Below are positions 1-9,345 of a DNA stretch of 64,000 nt, piece after piece. The stretch covers positions 1 to 64,000 of the forward strand of contig NZ_JAKZKV010000012.1 of assembly GCF_022808675.1 (NCBI RefSeq). The letters run 5' to 3'. Origin of the DNA: Parabacteroides sp. FAFU027. GTDB taxonomy: Bacteria > Bacteroidota > Bacteroidia > Bacteroidales > UBA7332. Every line of letters starts with the position of its first letter. The first letter of the stretch is position 1. A program made the translations under genes and the position numbers. The notes beneath the pieces were generated by a model. That model worked only from the letters and a program-made list of their open reading frames with translations, did no database searches and was not told the DNA's origin.

Positions 1-497
1 GCATTTGCAAATCGTATTATGAAGTGCAAAAGTGCAAATTGAAATCCGTTTAATTCAAAAACGACTATAACTGACTAAATTTCAAATATATCAAAGACCT
101 TTTTTAGATTTTAATGGGACAGCAATGAATTGCTATAACGCCACAATAAAGCAAATTGTTTCGATTTATTCGTATATTATTTTGGATAAATAAAAGGACA
201 TGGGTACTTAAAAGCTGAATTAACTCATCAATAATCTAAATTGATTTATACTGAATAAGACATATATTGGTATATATCTGAACTAAATACTATATATACT
301 TAATTCGTTCATTCTTATACTCAACTAACTACTATTTTATATAACCATATTGTGATATAATCAGAGTTAATTCAGATATTTTCGAGACTAATTTATATTT
401 ACACTAAACTACATTGCATTTTTCATAAATACATTCACAGAAAATCAGAATAACAACCGGGTAACGATCCATTTTCTAAAGACAAAATCCAAAGCAT
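1..497. other. AT-rich gene-free left edge
   Basis: I see no convincing coding region, RNA gene or strong repeat in this stretch. It is very AT-rich and every frame has frequent stops. It lies downstream of the mgsA terminator on the minus strand, so it is probably intergenic sequence leading to a gene outside the window. Confidence 0.5.
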
Positions 498-528
498 AAA
501 AAACCCGGCCAGAACATTCCAACCGGGC
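498..528 (-). terminator. Rho-independent terminator of mgsA
   Basis: Read on the minus strand, a CCCGG arm and a CCGGG arm enclose a 14-nt loop and are followed directly by six T residues. It begins 24 bases past the mgsA stop codon, the expected place for an intrinsic terminator. Confidence 0.75.
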
Positions 529-551
529 ACTTCATATTCTATTTCAATAAG

Positions 552-929
552 TTACTCTTCGTCGCTCATCATCCCCTTCACCATCAGGGTTGCAGTAGCG
601 GGGTTGGTAGCCAAAGGCACATTGTGCACGTCACATACGCGCATCAACATCTGCACATCCGGTTCATGCGGGTGTTTATCCAGTGGATCGCGGAAGAAGA
701 TCACCAGGTCAACCTGTTTTTCGGCTACCTGCGCTGCAATCTGAGCATCACCGCCCAGAGGTCCCGAAAGGAGGCGTTCCACTTTCAAGCCTGCTGCTTC
801 AGCATGTTTTCCAGTCGTGCCGGTTGCAATGATCTGAATATTTTTCTGATTCAACAAGTCGATGTGCTTATTCAAAAAACCAACCATTTCGGCCTTCTTT
901 CCATCGTGAGCAATAACTGCTAATTTCAT
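552..929 (-). CDS. mgsA: Methylglyoxal synthase
   Basis: Converts dihydroxyacetone phosphate to methylglyoxal and inorganic phosphate, a cytoplasmic glycolytic bypass. The 125-residue protein covers the compact MgsA fold: AHDGKK at the start, ATGTTGK (residues 35-41), SGPLGGD (55-61) with the likely catalytic Asp61, and FFRDPLDKHPHEPDV (78-92) containing His88 and Asp91, which match the E. coli active-site His and Asp. It is shorter than the 152-residue E. coli enzyme because the N- and C-terminal extensions are missing, as in many Bacteroidota homologues. The gene is monocistronic, with a TAnnTTTG-type promoter element upstream and an intrinsic terminator downstream. The ATG at 929 is the natural start because the family begins right at this strand. 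Confidence 0.93.
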   Translation of the reverse strand: MKLAVIAHDGKKAEMVGFLNKHIDLLNQKNIQIIATGTTGKHAEAAGLKVERLLSGPLGGDAQIAAQVAEKQVDLVIFFRDPLDKHPHEPDVQMLMRVCDVHNVPLATNPATATLMVKGMMSDEE

Positions 930-979
930 ATCAATTCGTTTTAGATGTTAGTAAATAGAGGTCATTTGTATGTTCATTG

Positions 980-987
980 CAAAGGTA
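980..987 (-). promoter_or_regulatory. Candidate -7 promoter element of mgsA
   Basis: The minus strand reads TACCTTTG followed by CA, matching the Bacteroidota sigma-ABfr -7 consensus TAnnTTTG. It lies about 50 bases upstream of the mgsA ATG. No clear -33 TTG was found at the ideal spacing, so the call rests on the -7 box alone. Confidence 0.5.
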
Positions 988-1045
988 TCAAAAACAATTT
1001 GTTTTTCAGAACAGCTTCAAAACATTTAAAACCGGACAGTCTAAA

Positions 1046-3352
1046 TCAGAATTGCACCTTCAATCCCACGCGAATTCCCGATCTATCAATATTAAGATGA
1101 TCCCGGTGAGACAATCGCCACACGTAATCAATCCGCAACAGGCTGAAGATATTTTCAATCCCTACTCCGCCTTCCGTATATGGACTCTCGCTAAGAGCAT
1201 AAGTCGTGGTTTTCGTCGGGAAAAGCCAAGGCACCGTTGAACTTTCCGCCGGATTATTAAAACTACTCAACGACCCCAGCAATGATTTAAAGGAAAACAC
1301 CTCTCTCAGCTTAAGCACCCGATTGACCGGCATCCAGTTAAACAACAACCCATTCATGTGATAATCCAGGGACAAAGAAGCGTATTTATCACAAACAAAC
1401 TCAAACTCATTCATCAGGTTGTAAGTCTCCGGCACATCAAGGTAGGATTGGTTTGCCTGCGGAATAATCAGCAGCGGGTAAGGCACCTGCGCCCATTGCT
1501 TGCCGGCCTTAAACATCATATCCACATAACCGAAAGCGGCAAAGCTCTGCGCATGTTGCATGGACATCTCGGTGAGGTTAGAGACATACTGACCTCCCAG
1601 AAAACCTTTGATGCCGAAAGAATGGGAAAAGGTAAATACACTGAAATAACGGGAAAGCGGAATGCGCGAACCGCGGTTTTGATAAAAGCGCTCCCCTACC
1701 GCCAAGCGAAAACGTCCGCCCAATTCTGCGGTATTCAGAGAGGAAACCGGAGTAGTGCTTTTATCACTGTTTCTACGGACGAAATCAATATCACCCACCG
1801 GTTGCCAGCTTCGGTTATTTACCCAGATATTGTAGGAAATTCCATTCAGATACTCCCGTTTGTACTGTAACTCGGTCTTTTTCTCGAAAATCATCCGCTC
1901 CAGCGGAGAACGCCGCCACGAAAGGAAAACGTTATCCTTGTCAATATTTACCAATTCCTGCCCCGGAAAGCGCAAATCCTCCCGCCGGGACAGGCTGATT
2001 GAATTTACAGGATATTCGTAGGGATGGTCTGCTCTTTTGGGAAAAGAATAGATGGCCTTGATGGAATATTTCCAACGTTCGTCTTTCTTCCCGTAAGCGC
2101 CATATCCTTCAAAGAACAGGTGCGGATTAAACTTAGCCGTGGTCGTTCCTCCAAAACGAAGGCGCAATCCTTCAATATCATTTGAACTGACAAATGAAAA
2201 AACAGGACCCAGGGCAAACTTCTCAAACGGAAAATAATTCTTAAACAACCCGCTCAGCAAAAAGCCGGTCAAACTGCCAGAGCCATTCCCTCCGACATAA
2301 GAAGTTAACACCGCTCTCGCCTTTTCCTCCTTATTCGTTACAGGAAAATGGCGGTGAGCCGTCCAGTAATCTTCCGGCTTATTCCAGGCATCCTGCTTGT
2401 AAGTCACCGGATCTGTATTGTCAAATATGGCAGGAGCAACCGGCTTAAACTGATAGTACCGGTAAGAGTTGATCCTTCGGGTAAATATTTTGAACAGGCT
2501 CATCTCAAGGCTGACATCACTGCGCACCGGCACCCAAAGCCCGTCTTCCAGACGATGAAAATCCTCCTTGAAACCGACTGTATCGATGTAATTGATATTG
2601 GTGTTATTGGAAATAAAATAACGGGACCGGGCTACGGCATAAGTCGAATCACCGGCAATATACATACTCCCCCGGAAGGCCAGAAACCGGTCATTTTTCG
2701 GAATAAAATCAATCTTATAACACAATACGCCGTCAATGCGAAGGGTATCCGAGCAATTATAATTGTACATAACCTGCGAAAGCGTCGATGACAAAGGACT
2801 CACGAAATGTTGGGTCAGAAATGTCATTTCATTATCGTAAATACAGTAATCATTAAAGAATTCCGTAATCACCGTCCGCAACCCCTGCTCATGCAGCAAA
2901 GAGTAAACCCACTCCCGGTTCACCCCCTTTACAACGCTCCGTTTCGTGTTGGTGCTTTTCCTGTAATAATCATCTTCGAGGGTCTCTTTCGAAAGGATAA
3001 AATCGACCGGTTTCCCGCTCACATCCGTCGAATCGGTATTCTCAAACAAGAACTTAAAATAGCGAAGAATCAATGACTGTTTTTCTTCTTTAGTAAGATT
3101 AATCCAGCCCATATTGAGCTTTTCGTATCGCTCACATTTGTAATAATCACGGCTGGTCAACCGGTTACCTTCCTTATGCTGAATCGTTTTTTTGACAATA
3201 TCGTTTGCCCATTGCGGATTATTAAACTGCCCCCCCTGTGATTGTTCGTTCATTCCGGCAAATGCCGGCAACACAGAAAACATCAGCACAAAAGTTAATG
3301 TCGTATATAGTAGAATATTTGCGTGTCGCTTATTTCTCACGTTTTCTTTCAA
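1046..3352 (-). CDS. DUF5686 family outer-membrane protein
   Basis: A 768-residue protein of the DUF5686 family, which is common in Bacteroidota and has no firm biochemical role. Residues 1-32 form a signal peptide (basic start, hydrophobic core, cleavage near AFA-G). The segment beginning WANDIVKKTIQHK matches the usual start of the mature family domain, but the carboxypeptidase-regulatory-like domain that often precedes it is absent. The second half is rich in alternating aromatic strands and the protein ends in Phe (LKVQF), as outer-membrane beta-barrels do. The longest reading frame begins at a TTG codon only 13 bases from a good -7 promoter box, so translation may instead begin at the GTG at 3338-3340 (codon 5). 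Monocistronic. Family call is firm; function unknown. Confidence 0.8.
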   Translation of the reverse strand: MKENVRNKRHANILLYTTLTFVLMFSVLPAFAGMNEQSQGGQFNNPQWANDIVKKTIQHKEGNRLTSRDYYKCERYEKLNMGWINLTKEEKQSLILRYFKFLFENTDSTDVSGKPVDFILSKETLEDDYYRKSTNTKRSVVKGVNREWVYSLLHEQGLRTVITEFFNDYCIYDNEMTFLTQHFVSPLSSTLSQVMYNYNCSDTLRIDGVLCYKIDFIPKNDRFLAFRGSMYIAGDSTYAVARSRYFISNNTNINYIDTVGFKEDFHRLEDGLWVPVRSDVSLEMSLFKIFTRRINSYRYYQFKPVAPAIFDNTDPVTYKQDAWNKPEDYWTAHRHFPVTNKEEKARAVLTSYVGGNGSGSLTGFLLSGLFKNYFPFEKFALGPVFSFVSSNDIEGLRLRFGGTTTAKFNPHLFFEGYGAYGKKDERWKYSIKAIYSFPKRADHPYEYPVNSISLSRREDLRFPGQELVNIDKDNVFLSWRRSPLERMIFEKKTELQYKREYLNGISYNIWVNNRSWQPVGDIDFVRRNSDKSTTPVSSLNTAELGGRFRLAVGERFYQNRGSRIPLSRYFSVFTFSHSFGIKGFLGGQYVSNLTEMSMQHAQSFAAFGYVDMMFKAGKQWAQVPYPLLIIPQANQSYLDVPETYNLMNEFEFVCDKYASLSLDYHMNGLLFNWMPVNRVLKLREVFSFKSLLGSLSSFNNPAESSTVPWLFPTKTTTYALSESPYTEGGVGIENIFSLLRIDYVWRLSHRDHLNIDRSGIRVGLKVQF

Positions 3353-3365
3353 TTATGTGGAAATG

Positions 3366-3373
3366 CAAAAGTA
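3366..3373 (-). promoter_or_regulatory. Candidate -7 promoter element of the DUF5686 gene
   Basis: The minus strand reads TACTTTTGCA, an exact match to TAnnTTTG. It sits just upstream of the first possible start codon at 3352, so the mRNA leader would be very short or translation starts slightly downstream. Confidence 0.5.
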
Positions 3374-3432
3374 GATATTTTTCCGCACATCAATGTTTAT
3401 CCGTATTCATGAACATCGATTCCGACATGTAT

Positions 3433-3468
3433 AAAAAAACCCGAGCCGAACATCACGTCCGTCCCGGG
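3433..3468 (-). terminator. Rho-independent terminator
   Basis: On the minus strand CCCGGG pairs with CTCGGG (six pairs, one G-U), with a further short stem after one mismatch, followed immediately by seven T residues. It separates the pectate lyase unit upstream from the promoter of the DUF5686 gene. Confidence 0.6.
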
Positions 3469-3510
3469 CCACCACTGTTTAACCATCTATCCAAATTAAC
3501 ACACTTATTT

Positions 3511-3710
3511 TAGAGCCTATTCAAATTTTATTGCGATACTTTTTCAGGACTATTTTGAGGTAGATTTTTTGCTTTACTTCCGCAGATTTAGCGGGCTAAA
3601 TCAAGGAGGGAAAGTAAAAAATATGCCCAAAAGAGACTGAAAAAGGAGCAAAGGAAGGAAACCTCTCTCCTTTATAAAAAATGATTCGGTAAAATTAAAA
3701 CAGGCTCTTA
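3511..3710. mobile_element. MITE-like element with terminal inverted repeats
   Basis: About 200 bp bounded by imperfect inverted repeats of roughly 24 bp: the left end reads TAGAGCCTATTCAAATTTTA and the right end, read inward on the other strand, TAAGAGCCTGTTTTAATTTT. The interior is itself palindromic, with a perfect GATTTAGC/GCTAAATC hairpin at 3585-3602 and a wider TTTACTT/AAGTAAA stem around it. There is no coding capacity, so any transposase would have to act in trans. Possible target duplication of TA or TTA. The right terminal repeat overlaps the stop codon of the neighbouring pectate lyase gene (TAA at 3708-3710). Confidence 0.6.
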
Positions 3711-5270
3711 GCCTATCAATATCTTCCGCACCGTAACAGTGCCATTTTGCGATGCTATTTTTAGCAAATAGAGGCCATTGTTCCATCCATTTGCATCCAA
3801 TGAAAAATACTCAGAAGATGCCGGTTTTGAATAAACCTTTTGACCGGAAATGCTATACACCTCAATAGATGAAACAGCCCCTTTGATTACAATATTCCGA
3901 CTCTCCTGTGAATAATATGCAATAATACCTGAGTCATAAGAAATCCCGGCAATACCTGTTGAAACAGAATATTCATAAGCTCCAAGGTCCGGCGCATTTC
4001 CTGAATAAGTGACATAAGAAGGTAGTCCGGTAGTCGTACCTTTATCAATCATACCACTGGTCGCGACCTGATGAAGCAAGGTAATATCCGGCAACGAACC
4101 GTCACTTTTCCGGGGTAATAACATTTGAGTCACTTCCAGGCTTTGAAAGTCGGTAGTAGAACACGAAAAACCGGTATTCCAGCTATTATGGTCCTGCGTT
4201 ACCGTTTTACAATTTAATGAGTTGGAGCTGGTACTTGATAATGAAGCGCAATTCCTGATTACCAAAGTTCCGTAACTGCTATTCGAAAACCCGTAGTTGT
4301 ACTTGTTTTTGTAAGAGGTACAATTGTATAGGGTCATTGTCCCGTTATTGTTATTTTGGTCAAATCCTTTCACCGGATTTCCAACAGAAATACAATTGGT
4401 CAGAGTTGCATTGTGAGCAGTATAATTCCCTCCCAGTTTAAACCCGTTACCATTTCCATAATTGGTTATTATATGATTGGTAAACCCATCAATATAAGTT
4501 TTATCCGTATTGTAACGAATGTGATTGGTCATATCAAACTGAGCAGGAGCCATCGCATAACACCAGCAATTTTTATAGATCGTATTACTGATCAGCTCGT
4601 AATGATCCCAGCCATCATCACCGTTAGACCATGAACGGCATCCCTCGTAGGTGTTGGTTCCGGTATTTGTGTATTGTTTATCGGCAAAGCCATCTGCGTT
4701 ACCCCCATAATTCGGAGTTCCGTCGCTATTCGTTGATTTATAGTCAAAATTCTCGTAAGAGTCACAATTCAGGATATAGTTATTGCTTCCTGTTTTCATT
4801 TGCAGGCCGGAGTCACAGTTCCAGCGGAAAGTACAAAATTCGATAACATCATTACTACCTGTCACCTGCATCCCGTTATCACCGGCACCCTGTACGACAA
4901 ATCCCTTTACCTGTACATAATTGCCCGACAGCAATATACCCTGATTGCTACTGCTATAAGCTTCAGCGCTGAAGTCAAAGACAGGTTGCTCCCCGTTATA
5001 AGCCAATATTTTAATCAGGTTCCCTGAAGCCCCTGACCTCGAAATCGTAATCCGCGATCCCGAGCTATAGGTACCACCCCTGACATACAAAATATCACCA
5101 GCGTTCAGTTTACTGATAGCTGTTGTGAAGGCCAAAGGATCGGTTATTGTACCGCTGGCTGTAGTTGTCCCTGTGGGTGCTGCATAGTATGTGGTAGCGG
5201 ATACAATTCCGCTAAAACAAGCAATGACAAAAGTCGATATAGCTCTAATTTTGGATAAATTCATTTTCAT
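3708..5270 (-). CDS. Family 9 pectate lyase, type IX-secreted
   Basis: Predicted to cleave polygalacturonate by beta-elimination outside the cell. From the chosen ATG at 5270 the protein is 520 residues: a signal peptide (1-25, ending VSA), then a right-handed parallel beta-helix resembling polysaccharide lyase family 9. NADGFADKQ (191-199) and NGDDGWDHYE (216-225) supply acidic residues of the type that bind calcium in this family, and NGFKLGGN (275-282) holds the likely catalytic Lys278. Residues about 465-520 (VYSISGQKVY through TVRKILIG) form a type A type IX secretion sorting domain. A longer frame to a TTG at 5336 is rejected because it precedes the signal peptide and starts at the predicted transcription start. 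The stop codon lies in the terminal repeat of a MITE-like element. Confidence 0.87.
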   Translation of the reverse strand: MKMNLSKIRAISTFVIACFSGIVSATTYYAAPTGTTTASGTITDPLAFTTAISKLNAGDILYVRGGTYSSGSRITISRSGASGNLIKILAYNGEQPVFDFSAEAYSSSNQGILLSGNYVQVKGFVVQGAGDNGMQVTGSNDVIEFCTFRWNCDSGLQMKTGSNNYILNCDSYENFDYKSTNSDGTPNYGGNADGFADKQYTNTGTNTYEGCRSWSNGDDGWDHYELISNTIYKNCWCYAMAPAQFDMTNHIRYNTDKTYIDGFTNHIITNYGNGNGFKLGGNYTAHNATLTNCISVGNPVKGFDQNNNNGTMTLYNCTSYKNKYNYGFSNSSYGTLVIRNCASLSSTSSNSLNCKTVTQDHNSWNTGFSCSTTDFQSLEVTQMLLPRKSDGSLPDITLLHQVATSGMIDKGTTTGLPSYVTYSGNAPDLGAYEYSVSTGIAGISYDSGIIAYYSQESRNIVIKGAVSSIEVYSISGQKVYSKPASSEYFSLDANGWNNGLYLLKIASQNGTVTVRKILIG

Positions 5271-5341
5271 TGAATATCTGGATAAAAGATTCTTTTTGAA
5301 AGAGATAGTCCTGCTTCTATTTTTGCAGAAAATCAATGATG

Positions 5342-5349
5342 CAAATGTA
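5342..5349 (-). promoter_or_regulatory. Candidate -7 promoter element of the pectate lyase gene
   Basis: The minus strand reads TACATTTGCA, matching TAnnTTTG. Transcription starting a few bases downstream would give a leader of about 65 bases before the ATG at 5270, which supports that start. Confidence 0.5.
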
Positions 5350-5423
5350 GAGCCGCTTTCAATGTTGGTATGTGGATTTATTGGCAGAAAAGGTGGATAT
5401 TTTTCACAGACAGTGGATTAGGC

Positions 5424-5474
5424 AAAAATAGCCACAGCCGCCATCTCTGTTTGCAAAGATGTCAACTGTGGCTA
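5424..5474 (-). terminator. Rho-independent terminator of the DUF3857 gene pair
   Basis: Perfect 9-bp arms TAGCCACAG (5429-5437) and CTGTGGCTA (5466-5474), with a second inner CATCT/AGATG stem, followed on the minus strand by a run of five T residues. It starts 27 bases past the stop codon of the upstream gene. Confidence 0.8.
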
Positions 5475-5501
5475 TATAGAAACTTTAAATTCGAAAGAGT
5501 A

Positions 5502-7424
5502 TTACTGAGCGGCTGTTACTGAAGATTGTTTTTTCAGGCTTACAACGGCTCCGTCGTTTGATGCAATCTGCTCCAGGAAATCCCGGAAATCAGCATAAGC
5601 TTCGGGCGGGAAAATCCCCTTATATAATTCGAATTGGCGGAAATAGGTTATTGTATTTCCTTTCTGAACGGTATAAGCTGAATATTTCCCAAACTGGCTT
5701 TTAATCTCCGATTTATCGGGCAATCCGGTTACCTGCATAGCTTTCGGAAGTTGATAAATCACCGTATCGCTTTCCACATAAGAGTGCGATATGCACATTT
5801 CTGTCTGTCGATTCCGCACTTTCTCCGGCAATGAGCTCAGTTTATTGATGAAATTGACTGGAAGCAAAAGGTTATCTCCCATTTTCCTCACGTAATTAGA
5901 AAAGGTAAGCTTCAGGGATTCGTCATAAGAAGGGGTAAGTCCACGATTCTCCTTATAATCGAAACTTTGCAATGAGAAAGAAGGCAGTTCAATGCGATTG
6001 GTTACCTTTTTCGTTTTATCAACGGCATCGGCATAATAGATCGGATCAATCTCCTCACTTGCCAACCCTCTGTAATTTGCCTTCACGGTAGCCTCACCTG
6101 ATTCCTCATCGGTCAGGACTACATTTGAAGTGCGGCTCACACAATTCTCTTTAGCCGAATAAACGCGCGTATGAACCAACCGGCTATTCTCGCCATCGAC
6201 CAATAACACGTCGCGGTCATCCGTAAAATCGCCATTGAATCCGCAGGGTTTTCGCTGACTGGTACATTCTAACCAAAGGGTATCTTTCGTCAATGGCACA
6301 CAAAGCATAACATGGTTAAATTGATTGGAGGGAAATGATGCATCTATAGATGCATTTTCCGAACCTGCAAACACACGAGTATAACAGGCTTTGACACCAA
6401 CTGCCGACAGCAACGCCTTTGTATAATTAGATAATGCTTTACAATCTCCATACGAAAGTCTGTCCACTGTAGTTGCATCAAAAGGTTGCCAACCGCCAAT
6501 TCCATCTTGAATACTTACATAACGCGTTTTACTCTGCATATACTCATAGACTTTCTTCACTTTTTCAAAATCTGAATGACAAGACGATGTTATCTCCTTC
6601 ATTTTAGCAATTGTTGCTTCAGGCAAAACATCTCGTTTTTCAATTAAGCCAGAAGACCATCTTCCAAGATCTTTCCATGTTGTTGCCATTCCAATTGTAC
6701 CTTCAACTTGAAAATTATTAGGCGCTAAACTAACCTTAGGATATGAGGGTGTTTTTAATGAAGCCATTGGCTCATAAATTCTTGCTTTCTGATTCATTAA
6801 GCTCCATTTATAAAGATCTTTGCCATCTTGAGTTGTTTTTTCAACCCCTTTGGGCAAATTATACTCTTTATACCTAAACGAGAACCCAGAAGGAGCCTTT
6901 ACAACAAAAAACGAATTCTCATATGATGTTTTCTCCATATAATGTGACCATTCAGGAAGAAATAGAGTATGATCATACTCTATTTCATAAGAGTATTCGA
7001 CCGTGTAAGGATAAGTCTGTACCTTGGGGTCAATTAATTTTATACGGCTTGATTCATACATCGAATAACCGCTGATATAACTTCGATCCACAATATCATC
7101 ATAGCCAAACTTCTTAATCAGAGCACCCTGTTCGTCAAACACCCGACCTTTGACATAAGTTATCTTATGAAGCGGATCATAAGTCTCCTCGAAACGACCG
7201 TTATCCTCTCCGTTTTTATTCAGGATTGTTCTCACTTCGGTTACCGTCAACACCGCCGACTTCTCCGATTTAATCTCCAGCTCCAGCTGTTGAAGCCGCA
7301 TGACCGTATGGGCATTTTCCTTCAAAGCCGGAGGAATCGCACTTACCGGATATTTCAATTCCTTTCCTGACACAGGTAAAATTGCACCTAATGCAAACGC
7401 CGAAAAAATAATTTTCTTCAACAT
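5502..7424 (-). CDS. DUF3857 / transglutaminase-like protein, catalytic triad intact
   Basis: A 640-residue predicted periplasmic or cell-surface protein. Residues 1-20 look like a signal peptide ending VSG. The DUF3857 domain spans roughly 50-210 and a transglutaminase-like cysteine-protease fold roughly 280-400. The candidate triad is present: Cys328 in SYGDCKALSNY, His371 in NQFNHVMLC and an acidic Glu386 in LWLECTSQ. Substrate and partner are unknown. It lies 4 bases downstream of a second DUF3857 gene with the same architecture, so the two are surely co-transcribed, and a strong terminator follows. Such pairs are common in Bacteroidota and the biochemical role is unresolved. Confidence 0.82.
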   Translation of the reverse strand: MLKKIIFSAFALGAILPVSGKELKYPVSAIPPALKENAHTVMRLQQLELEIKSEKSAVLTVTEVRTILNKNGEDNGRFEETYDPLHKITYVKGRVFDEQGALIKKFGYDDIVDRSYISGYSMYESSRIKLIDPKVQTYPYTVEYSYEIEYDHTLFLPEWSHYMEKTSYENSFFVVKAPSGFSFRYKEYNLPKGVEKTTQDGKDLYKWSLMNQKARIYEPMASLKTPSYPKVSLAPNNFQVEGTIGMATTWKDLGRWSSGLIEKRDVLPEATIAKMKEITSSCHSDFEKVKKVYEYMQSKTRYVSIQDGIGGWQPFDATTVDRLSYGDCKALSNYTKALLSAVGVKACYTRVFAGSENASIDASFPSNQFNHVMLCVPLTKDTLWLECTSQRKPCGFNGDFTDDRDVLLVDGENSRLVHTRVYSAKENCVSRTSNVVLTDEESGEATVKANYRGLASEEIDPIYYADAVDKTKKVTNRIELPSFSLQSFDYKENRGLTPSYDESLKLTFSNYVRKMGDNLLLPVNFINKLSSLPEKVRNRQTEMCISHSYVESDTVIYQLPKAMQVTGLPDKSEIKSQFGKYSAYTVQKGNTITYFRQFELYKGIFPPEAYADFRDFLEQIASNDGAVVSLKKQSSVTAAQ

Positions 7425-7428
7425 AACA

Positions 7429-9309
7429 TCACCCTTTCTTTAGGATCAACATTTCTGATTGTTTTTTCACCACCTGATCGAAGAATGCCTTAAGATCAAG
7501 GTATTCTGTCTGCAAAAAGACAGGCTTATTGATGTTCATCTTAAATAAAACCTGCACCGTTTTTTCGTTAACCAATGATTGCATTTGCAGTGTGGCGACA
7601 TTACCGGGCAAAGCGGCTCTGATATTTTGCGGTAATTGCTCTACCTGATATCCATCCGGCAATTCCAGAGTAAATACCTGTGTACGTTCAATCGGAGTAA
7701 CAAAATCTACCGGATATTGTCTTTCTTCCAGTTTAAATGGGTTTTCAGTCCATTTCTCAAATTGAATCGGATTGATATAGATTTGATTATTGGTTTTAGT
7801 AACCCTGTTTTTAAGAACAACAGAGAATTTCTCACTCATTGGACGGGAAAGACTATCCATATCGCTAAGCTCATATTTATCAATAGAAAGCCCAATATAT
7901 TTACTTTCCAAAGATTTGAGATATTCATCCTGACTAACAAACGTTTTGTATTTATTACGATGTTCAAGTGCTGCATAATCAAAGCTTGAGCGAGTCCACT
8001 CTCCCTTCATCACACCCTCAGGAGTTAATTTCAGGTTAAGCATGGCAATCGATTTGTCTTTTTTTGTAGTCGAAAGGTCAATCCATTCGATAGCATTCTT
8101 GCTGATTAATAGCCCACGTCCGTTAATATCCCGTTCAGGCAACATTCCCATCGGTAGATTCTCTTCAGTCGCATCAAGCAAATAGGTCTGCTCTCCAATT
8201 CGGGCATGGGCAATCACATAATTCAGCTTATCAAAACTTACGGAATAAGGAGGCAACACTCCATTTCCACGAGTACTCAGCACCAATGGGTCCGCATCGA
8301 CATCCAACTTACGCAACAACAACACCAATATCAGGTTAATATCCGCATTATTACCCACCTTTTTATTCAATGCAGAACTCAGGCTCGAATAAGAAGGCCA
8401 AATTGACTCCTTTTTATCCCACTTTACTTTCTTGACTTCATTAAATGCCATTGCCAATCGTCCTTCCGGAGTAGACGCTGCTGTTTTTATCTGTTTTTCC
8501 AGGCTATTTAGGAAAATTGAAAAACCGCTCAACCGTTGACCAAAATCCTCATCTTTGCGAAGGGCATCAGCCACGGCATTCCAGGAAGTAGCATATTCTT
8601 TATAATAAACTCCGGGAATATTGATCGCTGAAAGCTCTATATCAAAACGAGCTAAATAATTATCAGCATTATCCACATACGGTTCTGATTTAAAAGCCGG
8701 AACATCATGCGTTGCCCAACGATAATCCGTCGAAATAGACAATGGAATATAACCGAAGTAATTCTTCCGGAATGTCAGATAAGTATTGGGTTCCAGCACT
8801 AGTTCACTCCACCGTACCGGAATGGATTCCTGAAAATGCCAGTAGGATGGCAAACCCACATAGCAAATCTCCAGGTCAATAACAGAGCCGACTTTAACAT
8901 TGGGCATGGCCACCCGGGCGCGATATCTTCCTTTGGTTATTTTTTCAATAAAAATCGACTCCTTCTTCAGTTTTGTCACTACCGGCGCTCCGTTCTCCAG
9001 ATTAATTGTTTGCCCTTTAACCATAGCATTTTCAGCAGCCGGCGCAATATAATCTCCCCAGGATTTACCTTCCTCCTTCAGAATTTTAATTCTCACCTGA
9101 TGGACGAACTGAAGATTATTCGAATCAAAATACCCATAATTGCACAATACCACAGCGGCCGCACTGGTATCTGCCGGGTAAGATTTCATTTGAAGATCAG
9201 CCTGATCTACTTTCCCGAATTTCATAGGTGCTTTTTCGGCTTTCAAGGAAAACACCACCATCAAAAAACTCAGGATTAAATGAGTTTTACTGAAACCAAT
9301 CACTTTCAT
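7429..9309 (-). CDS. DUF3857 / transglutaminase-like protein lacking the catalytic cysteine
   Basis: A 626-residue protein with a signal peptide (about 1-24) and the same order of domains as its downstream neighbour: DUF3857 in the first 250 residues, then a transglutaminase-like fold. Where the active family has G-D-C-K, this protein reads GNNADINL, so alanine replaces the nucleophilic cysteine; the histidine region reads LNYVIAHARIG and the acidic site LLDATEE. It is therefore probably a pseudo-enzyme with a structural or binding role, perhaps a partner of the intact neighbour. It is the first gene of the unit, with a TAnnTTTG box 28 bases before the ATG. Confidence 0.78.
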   Translation of the reverse strand: MKVIGFSKTHLILSFLMVVFSLKAEKAPMKFGKVDQADLQMKSYPADTSAAAVVLCNYGYFDSNNLQFVHQVRIKILKEEGKSWGDYIAPAAENAMVKGQTINLENGAPVVTKLKKESIFIEKITKGRYRARVAMPNVKVGSVIDLEICYVGLPSYWHFQESIPVRWSELVLEPNTYLTFRKNYFGYIPLSISTDYRWATHDVPAFKSEPYVDNADNYLARFDIELSAINIPGVYYKEYATSWNAVADALRKDEDFGQRLSGFSIFLNSLEKQIKTAASTPEGRLAMAFNEVKKVKWDKKESIWPSYSSLSSALNKKVGNNADINLILVLLLRKLDVDADPLVLSTRGNGVLPPYSVSFDKLNYVIAHARIGEQTYLLDATEENLPMGMLPERDINGRGLLISKNAIEWIDLSTTKKDKSIAMLNLKLTPEGVMKGEWTRSSFDYAALEHRNKYKTFVSQDEYLKSLESKYIGLSIDKYELSDMDSLSRPMSEKFSVVLKNRVTKTNNQIYINPIQFEKWTENPFKLEERQYPVDFVTPIERTQVFTLELPDGYQVEQLPQNIRAALPGNVATLQMQSLVNEKTVQVLFKMNINKPVFLQTEYLDLKAFFDQVVKKQSEMLILKKG

Positions 9310-9337
9310 ATCACTATCTTTTTAAACATTTATTCTC

Positions 9338-9345
9338 CAAATGTA
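9338..9345 (-). promoter_or_regulatory. Candidate -7 promoter element of the DUF3857 pair
   Basis: The minus strand reads TACATTTG, an exact TAnnTTTG match, 28 bases upstream of the ATG at 9309. Confidence 0.5.

Noticed and set aside
5271-5336. 22-codon N-terminal extension of the pectate lyase
   Set aside because: It begins at a TTG at the predicted transcription start and places a charged segment before the signal peptide; the ATG at 5270 is better.
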